DNA of 64,000 bases from Spectribacter hydrogenoxidans (GCF_031846275.1 NZ_JAVRIB010000016.1:1-64000); one strand, 5' to 3'. Counted from the stretch's first letter, positions 53,986-63,189 are shown. The notes: generated from the sequence alone by a model not told the origin. Numbers and translations are program-made.

Positions 53986-54519
53986 ATGTTTGGCGCCCCT
54001 GCCAGGTTGTTCGGCGCCTGCGCACTGGCGATGCTTCCGGCCATCACCATCGCCGCACCGAACGTCCCCATCAGCGAGTGCCTGGACGCCGCGGCCGCCG
54101 TGAAACCGGGGGAGTTCGCCAAGGTCGAGTATCTGGACCCCTCGGCCGAAGGTGTCCCGGCCTTCGTCATCGAGGTGCGAGACAACGCCGGCGGGTCCTG
54201 GGAACTCAGCTGCGATGCCCGTTCCGGTGCCATCTATGAGATCGAAAGCGAAGTGCCCGGCCCGGACGATCCCCGCTTCGCCGGTACCGCGGAGCTGACC
54301 ACCGCCGACGCCGAGGCGCGGGCGCTGGCCCTGGTGCCCGGCCGGATTCTGGAAGTGGAATACGAGGTGGATGCCAACGGCGATCCGGTCTTCGAGCTGG
54401 ACATCGAAGACAGCGATGGCGTGGAACGCAAGATCGAGGTGCACGCCGTGACCGGGGAAATCCTCGAGACCTCGGTCGAGCACTGGGAAATCGGGATCGA
54501 GGCGTCGGAACGACGGTAA
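53986..54519 (+). CDS. exported protein with two PepSY domains
   Basis: Protein of 177 residues from the ATG at 53986. A signal peptide is present (about 1-24, LFGACALAMLPAITIAA), then two PepSY repeats (about 28-92, with VPAFVIEVRDNAGGSWELSCDARSGAIYEIE, and about 102-165, with ILEVEYEVDANGDPVFELDIEDSDGVERKIEVHAVTGEIL). PepSY domains are often inhibitory or sensory modules in the periplasm and occur next to metal- or redox-responsive systems. A longer frame from an ATG at 53866, which has AGGA upstream and overlaps the lipoprotein stop, would add 40 residues. Those residues are encoded mostly by REP sequence, so I prefer the shorter form. Confidence 0.75.
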   Translation: MFGAPARLFGACALAMLPAITIAAPNVPISECLDAAAAVKPGEFAKVEYLDPSAEGVPAFVIEVRDNAGGSWELSCDARSGAIYEIESEVPGPDDPRFAGTAELTTADAEARALALVPGRILEVEYEVDANGDPVFELDIEDSDGVERKIEVHAVTGEILETSVEHWEIGIEASERR

Positions 54520-54608
54520 TGACACCGGCGCAGGCCGCGCGGCATGAACCAGAGAGCCCCTTACGGCCGATTTGCTGCGGGCGGCGACGCGGCCGCTATA
54601 CTGCCGGC

Positions 54609-56108
54609 ATGGTCGGGAAAACTTCCCAGTTTCGTCACGGAAGCCCCGCGGTGTCGGCGGTGACGAGGCTTCCGGTACGGCTTCTCGGCCCGGCGGTCCT
54701 GTCACTGATCGCGGCCGGCTGCGCCACCCAGCAATACCAACCCACGCCACTTGATCCCGCCGACAACGCACAGCAGTTCCGCGACCAGCGCCTGGATTCC
54801 CCGGCGCTGGCCGATTTCGTCACCGCGCTGAATCCCGATCGCACAGACTGGCCCCCGCAGCGCTGGGATGAGAGGTCGCTGTTTCTTGCCGCGCTGTTTC
54901 ATCACCCGGATTTCGCCGTCCAGCGGGCCGAATGGCGGGCCCGCCAGGCCGAGGGCGAGACTGCCGCCCGCCGTCCCCCGCCGGGCGTGCAACTGCAGAC
55001 CGAATATGACACCGATCCGGAAGAGCAGGGCGCGTCGCACTGGTCCCTGGGCGGTCTGCTGAATCTGACCTTCGAGGCCCCCGGCAAGCGCGATGCCCGC
55101 ATCGTCGCCGCCCGCGCCCGCATCGATGCCGCCCGCCAGCAGCTGGGTCATTCCGCCTGGCAGCTGCGCGAGCGGGTGCTGCGCCGTTACATCGAATGGC
55201 AGGACCGCAGCATGCGAGTGCGCCTGGCGTCCCTGCAGCGGCTGGCCGCCGATCAGGCCACCACGCTGCTGGTGGAACGCCAGCGCGCCGGGGTGACCGG
55301 CGGCCTGGAAGTCAGCGTGATGCGCCTGCGCGATCAGCGGGCCCGGCTGGAAGAAGTAGCCGCCCGCAACGAGGTAATCACCGCCCGCATGGGCCTGGCT
55401 GCGGCCATGGGGGTACCCACCGACGCCATCGAGGCCATTCGCAACCGTCTCGGCAAGCCGGCCGGGGACCTGCCGGCGGTGGACGAACTCCGCCTGCGCC
55501 GCAGTGCGCTGACCGGCCGCTATGACATCCAGCGGGAACTGGCTGCCTTCGCCGCGGCCGATGCCGACCTGCGCGGGGCGGTGGCGGCCCAGTATCCGGA
55601 CGTGACCCTGGCGCCGGGTTTTATCTACGATCAGGGTGACGCGGTCTGGTTGCTGGAGGCCTCCTGGATGCTGTTGCTGCGCGGCTACAACGACGGCCCG
55701 ATTGCCGCCGCCCGGGCGCGCCGCGATGCCGCCGCGGCCCGGTTCCGGGCGCTGCAGGCCCGGGTGATCGGGGAACTGGATCAGGCCGTGACCCATTACC
55801 GCGGCCAGCGCCGGGTGCTGGAAACCGCCAACAAGCTGCTGGCCGAGCAGCGGGATTACGAAGCGGAAGTCCGCCAGCGCCACGCCGCCGGCTATGTCGA
55901 CCGCCTGAACCTGCTCACCGCTCAGATCGAGACCCTGGCCGCCCGGCGTGCCAGGCTGGATGCCTGGCGCAATGCCCTGCTGGCCCGGGCGCGGCTGGAA
56001 ACCACCGCCCAGACCACCGTGCCGGTCCGCGATGACGATCTTCAGCTGGCCATCCGCCGCTTCGTCAACCAGTCCACCACCGACCGGCAATCGGAGTCCG
56101 GCCCATGA
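54609..56108 (+). CDS. TolC-like outer-membrane efflux lipoprotein
   Basis: Outer-membrane factor of an RND pump, 499 residues from ATG 54609. A lipobox AAGC lies near residue 38 and is followed by long helical coiled-coil repeats (for example GKRDARIVAARARIDAARQQLGHSAWQLRERVLRRYIEWQDRS and ARLEEVAARNEVITARMGLAAAMG), as in CusC/CzcC. A GTG at 54651 with GGAAG 7 bases upstream gives a cleaner signal peptide (MSAVTRLPVRLLGPAVLSLIAAGC). A TATACT hexamer at 54597-54602 would also place a promoter too close to the ATG, so that GTG may be the real start. It overlaps the adaptor gene by 4 bases. Confidence 0.85.
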   Translation: MVGKTSQFRHGSPAVSAVTRLPVRLLGPAVLSLIAAGCATQQYQPTPLDPADNAQQFRDQRLDSPALADFVTALNPDRTDWPPQRWDERSLFLAALFHHPDFAVQRAEWRARQAEGETAARRPPPGVQLQTEYDTDPEEQGASHWSLGGLLNLTFEAPGKRDARIVAARARIDAARQQLGHSAWQLRERVLRRYIEWQDRSMRVRLASLQRLAADQATTLLVERQRAGVTGGLEVSVMRLRDQRARLEEVAARNEVITARMGLAAAMGVPTDAIEAIRNRLGKPAGDLPAVDELRLRRSALTGRYDIQRELAAFAAADADLRGAVAAQYPDVTLAPGFIYDQGDAVWLLEASWMLLLRGYNDGPIAAARARRDAAAARFRALQARVIGELDQAVTHYRGQRRVLETANKLLAEQRDYEAEVRQRHAAGYVDRLNLLTAQIETLAARRARLDAWRNALLARARLETTAQTTVPVRDDDLQLAIRRFVNQSTTDRQSESGP

Positions 56109-57097
56109 AAACCCTTGCTGCGCTTGCCCTGGCTCTGCTGCTGATCGGTCCGGTTCACGCCGACGATGATGACGACGATCCGCCGGTGGGCGAGTACACC
56201 CCGCTACGCATGACCATGGATGAGGAAGTCCGGACCCTGGCCGGCATCGGGCTGACCGAACTGCAGGCCGAGCGGCGCGTGCCCACCGTCACTGCCGCCG
56301 CCGAAGTGCTCAGCCTGCAGCCATTGCTGGTGGGGCAGGCGGAACTGCTGCAGGCCCGTGCCGACGTACGCGCCGCCAGCGCACGCAGCGAAGCCAGCAA
56401 CGAGAATTATCAACGTCTGCGGCGGTTGCAGGGCGGCAATGCCAACGTCGCCGCCCGCGAGCTTGCCGTGGCCCGGGCCGAACAGCGCACCAACGCCGCC
56501 CGGCTGGACGCCGCCCGGGCCACGCTGGCCAGCCGCGAGGCCGGCTTCCGCGATCAGTGGGGCGACGCCCTGTTCGACTGGGCCACGGCGGAGGAGCCTC
56601 CGGCAGCCTGGCAGGCCCTGCAAACCCGCCGCCAGCTTCTGCTGCTGGTCAATCTGCCGCGGCGCGCGGGCCAGCCCGAAACCGGTGCGGCGATCGACCT
56701 GATCACCGATGACGACACGCTGAGCGCGACCCTGATCGCCCCGGCCCCGGGTCTGGCCGCCGTCGGCAACGGCGCCACCTGGTACGCCCGCGCCGACGCC
56801 GGGCCGCTGCGCACCGGCATGCGCCTGACCGCCAGTGTGCCGGTGAACGGCACCGAACGGCGCCGCATCCGCATTCCGGCGGCGGCGGTGGTCTGGGACG
56901 CCGGCCAACCCTGGGCCTTCGTGCATGCCGGCGGCGATGATTTCGAGCGCCGTCCGGTGACCGGCCGAGCCGGACCGGGCGGCGACTGGCTGGTCGAGAA
57001 TCATTTCTCGGCTGGCGATGCGGTGGTCGTATCCGGCGCCCAGTTGATGCTGGCCCAGGAACGGCGCGCCAGCATTCCGGAAGAGGACGACGATTGA
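56105..57097 (+). CDS. periplasmic adaptor subunit of heavy-metal RND pump
   Basis: Exported protein of 330 residues that would bridge the inner-membrane pump and the outer-membrane channel. A signal peptide (about 1-19) is followed at once by six aspartates (ADDDDDDPP), and the protein ends EEDDD. The middle (about 75-150) is a helical hairpin (LLQARADVRAASARSEASNENYQRLRRLQG, NVAARELAVARAEQRTNAARLDAARATLA), followed by beta-barrel-like segments near 235-320. The usual lipoyl motif before the hairpin is weak, so this adaptor is shorter and more divergent than CusB. Acidic ends could bind metal. It sits between the TolC-like gene and the pump. Confidence 0.78.
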   Translation: MKTLAALALALLLIGPVHADDDDDDPPVGEYTPLRMTMDEEVRTLAGIGLTELQAERRVPTVTAAAEVLSLQPLLVGQAELLQARADVRAASARSEASNENYQRLRRLQGGNANVAARELAVARAEQRTNAARLDAARATLASREAGFRDQWGDALFDWATAEEPPAAWQALQTRRQLLLLVNLPRRAGQPETGAAIDLITDDDTLSATLIAPAPGLAAVGNGATWYARADAGPLRTGMRLTASVPVNGTERRRIRIPAAAVVWDAGQPWAFVHAGGDDFERRPVTGRAGPGGDWLVENHFSAGDAVVVSGAQLMLAQERRASIPEEDDD

Positions 57098-57128
57098 TGG
57101 ATCGCACGGCCAGGGCTGGGCAAGCCTG

Positions 57129-60100
57129 ATGCTGGGCATCCTCATCGATTTCGCCCTGCGCCTGCGCGGGGTGGTGCTGGCGCTGGCGCTGATGCTGTTT
57201 GGCTATGGCGGCTGGATGCTGACCGAGGCCGGGCTGGACATCTTTCCGGAGTTCTCACCCAAACAGGTGGTGATCCAGACCGAATCCCCCGGCCTGACCG
57301 CCGAGCAGGTGGAAGTGCAGGTCAGCCAGCCGATCGAGAATGCCCTGGCCGGGCTGATGGGTCTGAAGCTGATCCGTTCCCAGTCCATGCAGGGGCTTTC
57401 GGTGGTCACGCTGATCTTCCAGCCGGATACCGACACCTTCCGCAACCGCCAGATCGTGGCCGAGCGCCTGGGCACAGTGGGCAACCAGCTGCCGCCCGGG
57501 GCCGAGGCCCCGGTGATGGTGCCGCTGTCGTCATCCTCGGCCACGGTGATGACCATCGGCGTGACCTCGCCGAGCGCCTCGCTCATGGATCTGCGCGACG
57601 CGGTGGACGGCACGCTGGTGCCGCGCCTGCTGAGCGTGCCCGGAGTGGCCGATGTCAACGTGTTCGGTGGCGACATCCGCCAGCTGCAGATCCAGGTGGA
57701 CCCGGATGCCCTGCGTGCCCACGGCATTTCCCTGGCCCGGGTGCGTACCGCGGCGCTGCGGGCCACGGGCGTGCGCGGCGCGGGTTTCCTGGCCAACGAC
57801 AACCAGCAGCTGCCGGTGACGGTAACCGGTACGCCGCAGGCCGCCGAATCCCTGCGCGAGGTCACGCTGGCCTCGCCGGCCACCGGGCGGCGACTGCAAC
57901 TGGCCGACATCGCCACCGTCGAGGAGGCCGCCGCGCCGGCCTTCGGTGCCGCCCAGATCATGGGCGAGCCGGCGGTGGTGATGATGGTGATCGGCCAGTA
58001 CCAGGCCAACACCCTGACCGTGTCCCGCGACATCGAGAATGCCCTGGATGATCTCGACGTGGTGCTGGCCGCCGACGACATCGAGTTGCACGACCACCTG
58101 TTCCGCCCCGCGGATTACATCGAGGCCTCGTTCTCGAGCATTGCCGGTCACCTGATGGTGGGCGCCGGCTTCGTGGTGATCGTGCTGCTGGTGTTCCTGT
58201 ACAACTGGCGGGCGGCGGTGATCTCGGCCCTGGCCATTCCGCTGTCGCTGCTGGGGGCCACCATTCTGCTGCTGGCCTTCGGCATCAACCTCAACGTGAT
58301 GGTGCTGGGCGGGTTGGCCATCGCCCTGGGCGAGGTGGTCGACGACGCCATCATCGATACCGAGAACATCGCCCGGCGGCTGCGCGAAAACCGCGCGCTG
58401 GCACAGCCGCGGTCGTTCCTGCCGGTGATCTACGACGCCTCCATGGAGGTGCGTGGCTCGGTGGTCTACGCCACCTTCATCGTGATCCTGGCGTTCGTGC
58501 CGCTGCTGACCCTGGGCGGGGTGGCGGGGCGGCTGTTCGCGCCGCTGGGTCTGGCCTACATCCTGGCCATTCTGGTGTCACTGCTGGTAGCCCTGACCAT
58601 CACCCCGGCGCTGGCAGCCATGCTGCTCACCGGCCGCCGGGAAAGCGCGGACGAGCCGCCCGTCACCCGCTGGCTGAAACCCCGCTATGAAAGGGTGCTG
58701 GCCCGCACCGAGACCCGTCCGCGGGTGGCCCTGATCGCGGCGCTGGCCGTGAGTGCCGGCGGGGTGGCCCTGCTGCCGCTGTTCGGCGGGTCGTTCCTGC
58801 CCGAACTGCGCGAAGGTCATTACATCGTTCACACCACCAGCCTGCCGGGCACCTCGTTGGAGGAATCCATCCGCCACGGCAAGCAGCTGACCGAACAGTG
58901 GCGGGAAATACCCGGTATCCGATCGGTGTCGCAGTGGGCTGGCCGGGCGGAGCGGGGCGCCGACACCTACGGCACCCATTACAGCGAATACGAGATCGAC
59001 TTCGAAAAGGGCCTGTCCGGCCCCGAGCAGCAGGAAGTCATCGACGCCCTGAACGCCGTGCTGCGGGATTTCCCCGGCATCAGCTACGAATCCAACACGT
59101 TTCTCACCGAGCGCATCGACGAAACCATTTCCGGCTACACCTCGCCGGTGGTGGTCAACATCTTCGGCCACGACCTGCCCGAGCTGGATCGCCTGGCCGC
59201 CGAGGTGGCGGACGTTATCCGCGACGTGCCCGGCGCCGCCGAGGTGCAGGTGCGTTCCTCGGCGGACGTGCCGCTGATGAACGTCAGTCTGGACAATCAG
59301 CGTCTGGCCATGCACGGCATCCCGCCATTGGACGCGGTGGAAGCCATCCGCACCGCCTATCGAGGCGACGTGGTGGGGCATTACTACGAGGGCAATCGCC
59401 GGCGCGACGTCAACCTGATCCTGGCCCCGGAACACCGCCGCGACCCGGCCAGCGTAGGCAACCTGCCCCTGGCCGACAGCGACGGCCGGCTGCGGCCGCT
59501 GGACGACGTGGCCCGCGTGGAACAGGTGGCCGGCCGCTACAACGTGCTGCACGAAGGCGCCCAGCGCGTACAGACCGTCACCGCCGACGTGGACGGCCGC
59601 GACCTCGCCTCGTTCTTCGACGCCCTGCGCACCCGGGTGCTGGCGGACGTGGAGTTCAGCGCCGAGACCTATCCCGAATTCACCGGCGCCGCCCTGGAAC
59701 AGGCCGAAGCCCGCCGCGAACTCATCCTGCATTCACTGCTGGCCGGCGGCGGCATCCTGGTGATGATCTTCGTGGCCCTGCGCAGCGTGCGTAACGTGGC
59801 CCTGGTGCTGCTGAACCTGCCGTTTTCGCTGGTCGGCGGCGTGGTGGCCGCCTGGCTGACCGGCGGCTGGCTGTCAATCGGCTCGCTGGTGGGCTTCGTC
59901 ACCCTGTTCGGCATCACCGTGCGCAACTCCATCATGCTGGCGTCCCACTACCAGCACCTGGTAGCCGACGAGGGCCTGCCCTGGAACGCCGAAACCGCCC
60001 GCCGCGGCGCCCGCGAACGCCTCACTGCCATCCTCGTCACCGCCCTGGTCACCGCCCTGGCCATGCTCCCCATCGCCATCGGCAGCGATAACCCCGGCCG

Positions 60101-60227
60101 CGAGATCATGGGGCCGATGGCGGCCATTATCATTGGCGGGCTGGTATCGTCGACGGTGCTGAATCTGCTGGTTCTGCCTTCGGTACTTTTGCGGTATGGG
60201 CGGTTTGGGGCGGCGCGATTGACCTAG
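57129..60227 (+). CDS. CusA/CzcA-type heavy-metal RND permease
   Basis: Inner-membrane proton-driven pump of 1032 residues with the twelve-helix RND layout and two large periplasmic loops. N-terminal AGLDIFPEFSPKQVVIQTESPGLTAEQVEVQV and the HME-type fourth helix GGLAIALGEVVDDAIIDTENIARRLR mark it as heavy-metal efflux (CusA, CzcA) rather than drug efflux. Other landmarks are LFAPLGLAYILAILVSLLVALTITPALAAMLL and, near the end, GFVTLFGITVRNSIMLASHYQHL. The methionine cluster of CusA for Cu(I)/Ag(I) is not evident, so a divalent metal is as likely. Operon with the outer-membrane and adaptor genes; a hairpin lies downstream. Confidence 0.92.
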   Translation: MLGILIDFALRLRGVVLALALMLFGYGGWMLTEAGLDIFPEFSPKQVVIQTESPGLTAEQVEVQVSQPIENALAGLMGLKLIRSQSMQGLSVVTLIFQPDTDTFRNRQIVAERLGTVGNQLPPGAEAPVMVPLSSSSATVMTIGVTSPSASLMDLRDAVDGTLVPRLLSVPGVADVNVFGGDIRQLQIQVDPDALRAHGISLARVRTAALRATGVRGAGFLANDNQQLPVTVTGTPQAAESLREVTLASPATGRRLQLADIATVEEAAAPAFGAAQIMGEPAVVMMVIGQYQANTLTVSRDIENALDDLDVVLAADDIELHDHLFRPADYIEASFSSIAGHLMVGAGFVVIVLLVFLYNWRAAVISALAIPLSLLGATILLLAFGINLNVMVLGGLAIALGEVVDDAIIDTENIARRLRENRALAQPRSFLPVIYDASMEVRGSVVYATFIVILAFVPLLTLGGVAGRLFAPLGLAYILAILVSLLVALTITPALAAMLLTGRRESADEPPVTRWLKPRYERVLARTETRPRVALIAALAVSAGGVALLPLFGGSFLPELREGHYIVHTTSLPGTSLEESIRHGKQLTEQWREIPGIRSVSQWAGRAERGADTYGTHYSEYEIDFEKGLSGPEQQEVIDALNAVLRDFPGISYESNTFLTERIDETISGYTSPVVVNIFGHDLPELDRLAAEVADVIRDVPGAAEVQVRSSADVPLMNVSLDNQRLAMHGIPPLDAVEAIRTAYRGDVVGHYYEGNRRRDVNLILAPEHRRDPASVGNLPLADSDGRLRPLDDVARVEQVAGRYNVLHEGAQRVQTVTADVDGRDLASFFDALRTRVLADVEFSAETYPEFTGAALEQAEARRELILHSLLAGGGILVMIFVALRSVRNVALVLLNLPFSLVGGVVAAWLTGGWLSIGSLVGFVTLFGITVRNSIMLASHYQHLVADEGLPWNAETARRGARERLTAILVTALVTALAMLPIAIGSDNPGREIMGPMAAIIIGGLVSSTVLNLLVLPSVLLRYGRFGAARLT

Positions 60228-60251
60228 TTGAGTATTTATCCGACACCCGCT

Positions 60252-60273
60252 GCCCCTGAGTGGATTCAGGGGC
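60252..60273 (+). terminator. hairpin downstream of the RND pump gene
   Basis: GCCCCTGA (60252-60259) pairs with TCAGGGGC (60266-60273) around a 6-base loop, 25 bases after the pump stop. It has no T-run, so it is a weak intrinsic terminator at best. Confidence 0.5.
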
Positions 60274-60339
60274 GGCGGCCACCGGGGTCTCCGATAGACT
60301 CTTTGTTACCACACATCGAGTTAGCAAGGAGGGTCCCCG

Positions 60340-60513
60340 ATGACCACCGAATCACAGCGTACCAAGCGCAAGCTGTCGTTGTTGCAGTTGGCCGAGGAGC
60401 TGGGCAATGTCTCCAAGGCCTGCCAGATCATGGGCTATCACCGCGACACGTTTTACGAGGTCCAGAAGGCCTTCAAGGTCGCCACCGCGTTGGCCCGCCG
60501 ACCGCACTCCTGA
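60340..60513 (+). pseudogene. IS481-family transposase, N-terminal fragment
   Basis: A 57-codon open frame begins MTTESQRTKRKLSLLQLAEE and contains LGNVSKACQIMGYHRDTFYEVQKAF, the helix-turn-helix start of IS481-type transposases. Homology ends at about 60483. The DDE catalytic domain is missing and the frame runs into unrelated sequence before a stop. A good ribosome site (AAGGAGG) precedes it. This is a remnant of an insertion whose rest has been lost. Confidence 0.82.
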
Positions 60514-60579
60514 TTGCCTTCTGGCTCGACGACGTCCGTCGCCGAAGCAACCCCGTTTTCTCTGGAGAAAAGTACCTGG

Positions 60580-60716
60580 ATGATCCCCCCGGCCGTGTTC
60601 CGAATCAATGTTCTCAGCGGCCTGACGGTTGCGCTCGCAATGGTGCCGGAGGCGGTGGCCTTTGCCCTGGTGGCGCAGGTGTCGCCGCTCACCGGGCTTT
60701 ATGTCAATGGAGTCTG
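60580..60716 (+). pseudogene. SulP-type anion transporter, N-terminal fragment
   Basis: From an ATG at 60580 (with TCTGGAGAAA upstream) the frame reads MIPPAVFRINVLSGLTVALA and continues MVPEAVAFALVAQVSPLTGLYV. This is the first membrane region of SulP/SLC26-type sulfate or bicarbonate transporters. The match stops at about 60703, exactly where the 14-bp sequence TCAATGGAGTCTGA begins, and a stop codon follows. An internal piece of a SulP gene appears 2.7 kb downstream, so one gene was probably split. Confidence 0.8.
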
Positions 60717-60717
60717 A
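60704..60717. repeat. 14-bp flanking repeat, left copy
   Basis: TCAATGGAGTCTGA occurs here and at 63176-63189, in the same orientation, bounding a 2.5-kb segment with the amidase and LuxR-type genes. The left copy is fused to the broken end of the SulP fragment; the right copy adjoins an IS3-type end. The 115 bases that follow (to the amidase start) include CCCTTTGATTTTTGATTT and show no gene. Confidence 0.75.
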
Positions 60718-60831
60718 TCCCTTTGATTTTTGATTTCTCGCGCCCCATGTCCCCTTTTTTTGGTTACTTGCGGCCTCCCATAGCCCTGGCCAGGATTCAG
60801 TGCCATGGATCGGTATAAACGGAGTCCGGCG

Positions 60832-62253
60832 ATGGCAAGCGACAATCTCGATCTTTGCTACCTGAGCGCCACCGAGGCGCTAGCCGCCTTCCAGGCGAAG
60901 GAGCTCTCGCCGGTCGAGGTGCTGCAGGCCCAGATTGATCGTATCGAATCCGTCAACAACACCGTAAACGCCCTGACCGACACCTACTTCGACCGCGCCC
61001 TCGAGCTGGCCAAAGCGGCGGAAACCAGGTACGCGAAAGGCGCCGACGTACGACCCTTGGAGGGCCTGTCCTGCGGCATCAAGGACTGGCACTCGGTCGA
61101 GGGCGAGATAACCACGTACGGCTCGCGCGTATTCGCGGATTACCGCCCCGACCAGACGGCACCCACGGTCGAACGCCTGCTGGATGCCGGCGCCATCATG
61201 CATTGCCGGACCACGACCCCGGAATTCGCCCATTCCGGCGTCACGCACACTCCGCTTTGGGGCGTGACCCGGAACCCATGGAACCCCGACTACACCCCCG
61301 GCGGCTCCTCCGGCGGATCCGGCGCCGCCCTGGCCGCCGGCATGGCCACAATCGCCGACGGCACGGACGGCGGCGGCTCCCTGCGAATTCCGGCGGCCAT
61401 GTCCGGCCTTTTCGGGTACAAGCCACCCTTCGGGCGCAATCCCCTGGATCGCGAGCACCCAGGCGAGACCCTGCTGCACTACGGCGCAATGACGCGAAGC
61501 GTCGCCGACCTGGCCCTGCTCCAGAACGTGATGTCGGGCGTCCATCCGGCAGACCACTATTCCCTGCGCGAGCGAATCATCCTCCCGAAAACATTCGACT
61601 CGGCCAAGGGGCTGAAGATCGGTCTTTCCATGGATCTCGGCTACTACCGCATCGACTCGCAAGTGCGCGAGAACACCAACGCCGCCGCACGCACCCTCCA
61701 GGAGCTTGGCTGCGACGTCGACGAAGTCCGGCTCGGCTGGGACACGGACACCGACGAAGGCTGGCTCACGACGTGGGAAGGCTTGTTCTGGGCCCTGGCC
61801 GGGGAGCTGCTGACGGACTCGCGCGACCAGCTTGACCCGTTCGTGGTGCAGATCCTCGAGCGCGGGCGGGAGCACTCCCTCAAGAGCTTCTATAACGTGC
61901 ACCAGCTCCGCTTCGGCATGTACCAGAAGCTCGCGCGCATCTTCCAGGATTACGACCTCCTGATCTGCCCGACCACCGCGACCGCATCGGTAAAGGCGGA
62001 CCAGAGCAACTTCGAATCGGTGATCGTCGAAGGCGAGCCGGTGCGCCCCTACATCGGATGGTTCCTGACCTACCCGTTCAACCTGCTCAGCGCCTGCCCG
62101 GTCATGAGCGTGCCGACCGGGTTCGCGGACACAGGCGTGCCCACCGGCATGCAGATCGTCGGCCGCCCCTACGACGACGAAACCGTCTTCCGCGCCGCCG
62201 CCGCGCTCGAGGCCGCCACATCGCCCTGGAAGAGCAAACGTCCGGATATCTAA
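60832..62253 (+). CDS. amidase-signature hydrolase
   Basis: Amidase-signature enzyme of 473 residues that would hydrolyse an amide or related C-N bond. The catalytic Ser-cisSer-Lys triad is visible: K84 (GIKDW), the cis-serine S160 in PGGSSGGSG and the nucleophile S183 in TDGGGSLRIPAAMSGLFGYKP. The protein starts MASDNLDLCYLSATEALAAF from ATG 60832, which has CGGAG 7 bases upstream; an ATG at 60805 is less good. The substrate cannot be read from the sequence. The gene is followed 116 bases later by a LuxR-type regulator, and both lie between two copies of a 14-bp repeat inside a broken SulP gene, so they look like a transferred unit. Confidence 0.92.
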   Translation: MASDNLDLCYLSATEALAAFQAKELSPVEVLQAQIDRIESVNNTVNALTDTYFDRALELAKAAETRYAKGADVRPLEGLSCGIKDWHSVEGEITTYGSRVFADYRPDQTAPTVERLLDAGAIMHCRTTTPEFAHSGVTHTPLWGVTRNPWNPDYTPGGSSGGSGAALAAGMATIADGTDGGGSLRIPAAMSGLFGYKPPFGRNPLDREHPGETLLHYGAMTRSVADLALLQNVMSGVHPADHYSLRERIILPKTFDSAKGLKIGLSMDLGYYRIDSQVRENTNAAARTLQELGCDVDEVRLGWDTDTDEGWLTTWEGLFWALAGELLTDSRDQLDPFVVQILERGREHSLKSFYNVHQLRFGMYQKLARIFQDYDLLICPTTATASVKADQSNFESVIVEGEPVRPYIGWFLTYPFNLLSACPVMSVPTGFADTGVPTGMQIVGRPYDDETVFRAAAALEAATSPWKSKRPDI

Positions 62254-62369
62254 CCGCACCGCACCACGCCCCGCGGAGACCCCGTGCCGGTTGCCCTGCC
62301 CCCGGCGTTGTGCGGTATAAAGACAACGTGCCACAGGATCATGCAACCCTCCCAAGCCCGCAGGCCGAG

Positions 62370-63119
62370 GTGAGCAGTTCGAACTTGCGGGACTTCGCCC
62401 ACGCGCTCGAAACCACGGGCAGCGTCGACGCCGCCATGGACATCCTGCAGGCCGAGGTCGGCCGCCTGGGATTTCCCCTCGTGGACTACTCCTACCTGCC
62501 GGTGCCGCGCCTACGCACCGGCGAATGGCGCGCACCGCCCCTGAAGACCCGAAACTTCCCCAGGGGCTGGGACCGGCAGTGGGACAAGCACCGCCGCCAC
62601 GATCCATATTTCCACGCCTGCTTCGAAGGACGCCGCTTCGTCGACTGGTCGGACGTCCAGCACCGGACGAATCTTTGTCGCCGGGAACGGGACTGCATGA
62701 CCTACCTGGCCGATCACGGCATCTACCGGGGCCTGACGATACCCATACACCTGGCCGGCGGCCGTTTCGCCTTCATCACCGTCGCCGGGGACGGCCCCAA
62801 GGAGAGCTGGGAAAAACGCGTCGCACTCTCGCGAGAGACCCTGTTTTTCCTCGCCCACTATTTCCACCACGTCCTGATCAGCAGATTCGGCAGGCCGTTC
62901 GCTCCCGCGGGCTGCCATCCGCTGAGCCCGCGCGAGGCGGAATGCCTGCACTGGGCCGCACGGGGCAAGACCGCCCAAGAGACCGCCATCATCCTGACGC
63001 TATCTGTCGAAACCGTCCGGATCCATCTGAAGCGCACCGCGGTCAAGCTGGACGCGGCCAACCGATCGCACGCCGTGGCCAAGGCGTTGTCGCTGGGTTA
63101 TATAGATCCGGTAGCTTAG
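62370..63119 (+). CDS. LuxR-family regulator with autoinducer-binding-like domain
   Basis: Protein of 249 residues from the GTG at 62370 (a GTG at 62328 is in frame). The N-terminal part (about 10-165) is an autoinducer-binding-like domain with WDRQWDKHRRHDPYF and RRFVDWSDV; the C-terminal LuxR helix-turn-helix (about 180-245) reads PLSPREAECLHWAARGKTAQETAIILTLSVETVRIHLKRTAVKLD. The aspartate (HDPY) and tryptophan (DWSD) of the acyl-homoserine-lactone pocket are present, but histidine stands where a tyrosine is usual. No luxI gene is nearby, so it is a LuxR solo, perhaps responding to a substrate of the adjacent amidase. Confidence 0.87.
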   Translation: MSSSNLRDFAHALETTGSVDAAMDILQAEVGRLGFPLVDYSYLPVPRLRTGEWRAPPLKTRNFPRGWDRQWDKHRRHDPYFHACFEGRRFVDWSDVQHRTNLCRRERDCMTYLADHGIYRGLTIPIHLAGGRFAFITVAGDGPKESWEKRVALSRETLFFLAHYFHHVLISRFGRPFAPAGCHPLSPREAECLHWAARGKTAQETAIILTLSVETVRIHLKRTAVKLDAANRSHAVAKALSLGYIDPVA

Positions 63120-63175
63120 GCTGGTTATTGCCGGAGGCACTTCCAGCCTGATCGACCACAGTTAAGAATATGCTT

Positions 63176-63189
63176 TCAATGGAGTCTGA
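63176..63189. repeat. 14-bp flanking repeat, right copy
   Basis: Second copy of TCAATGGAGTCTGA. Its last three bases coincide with the start of TGAGCTGGCCCGGCTCCCACG, which looks like the terminal end of an IS3-type element whose coding remnant follows on the minus strand. Confidence 0.75.
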
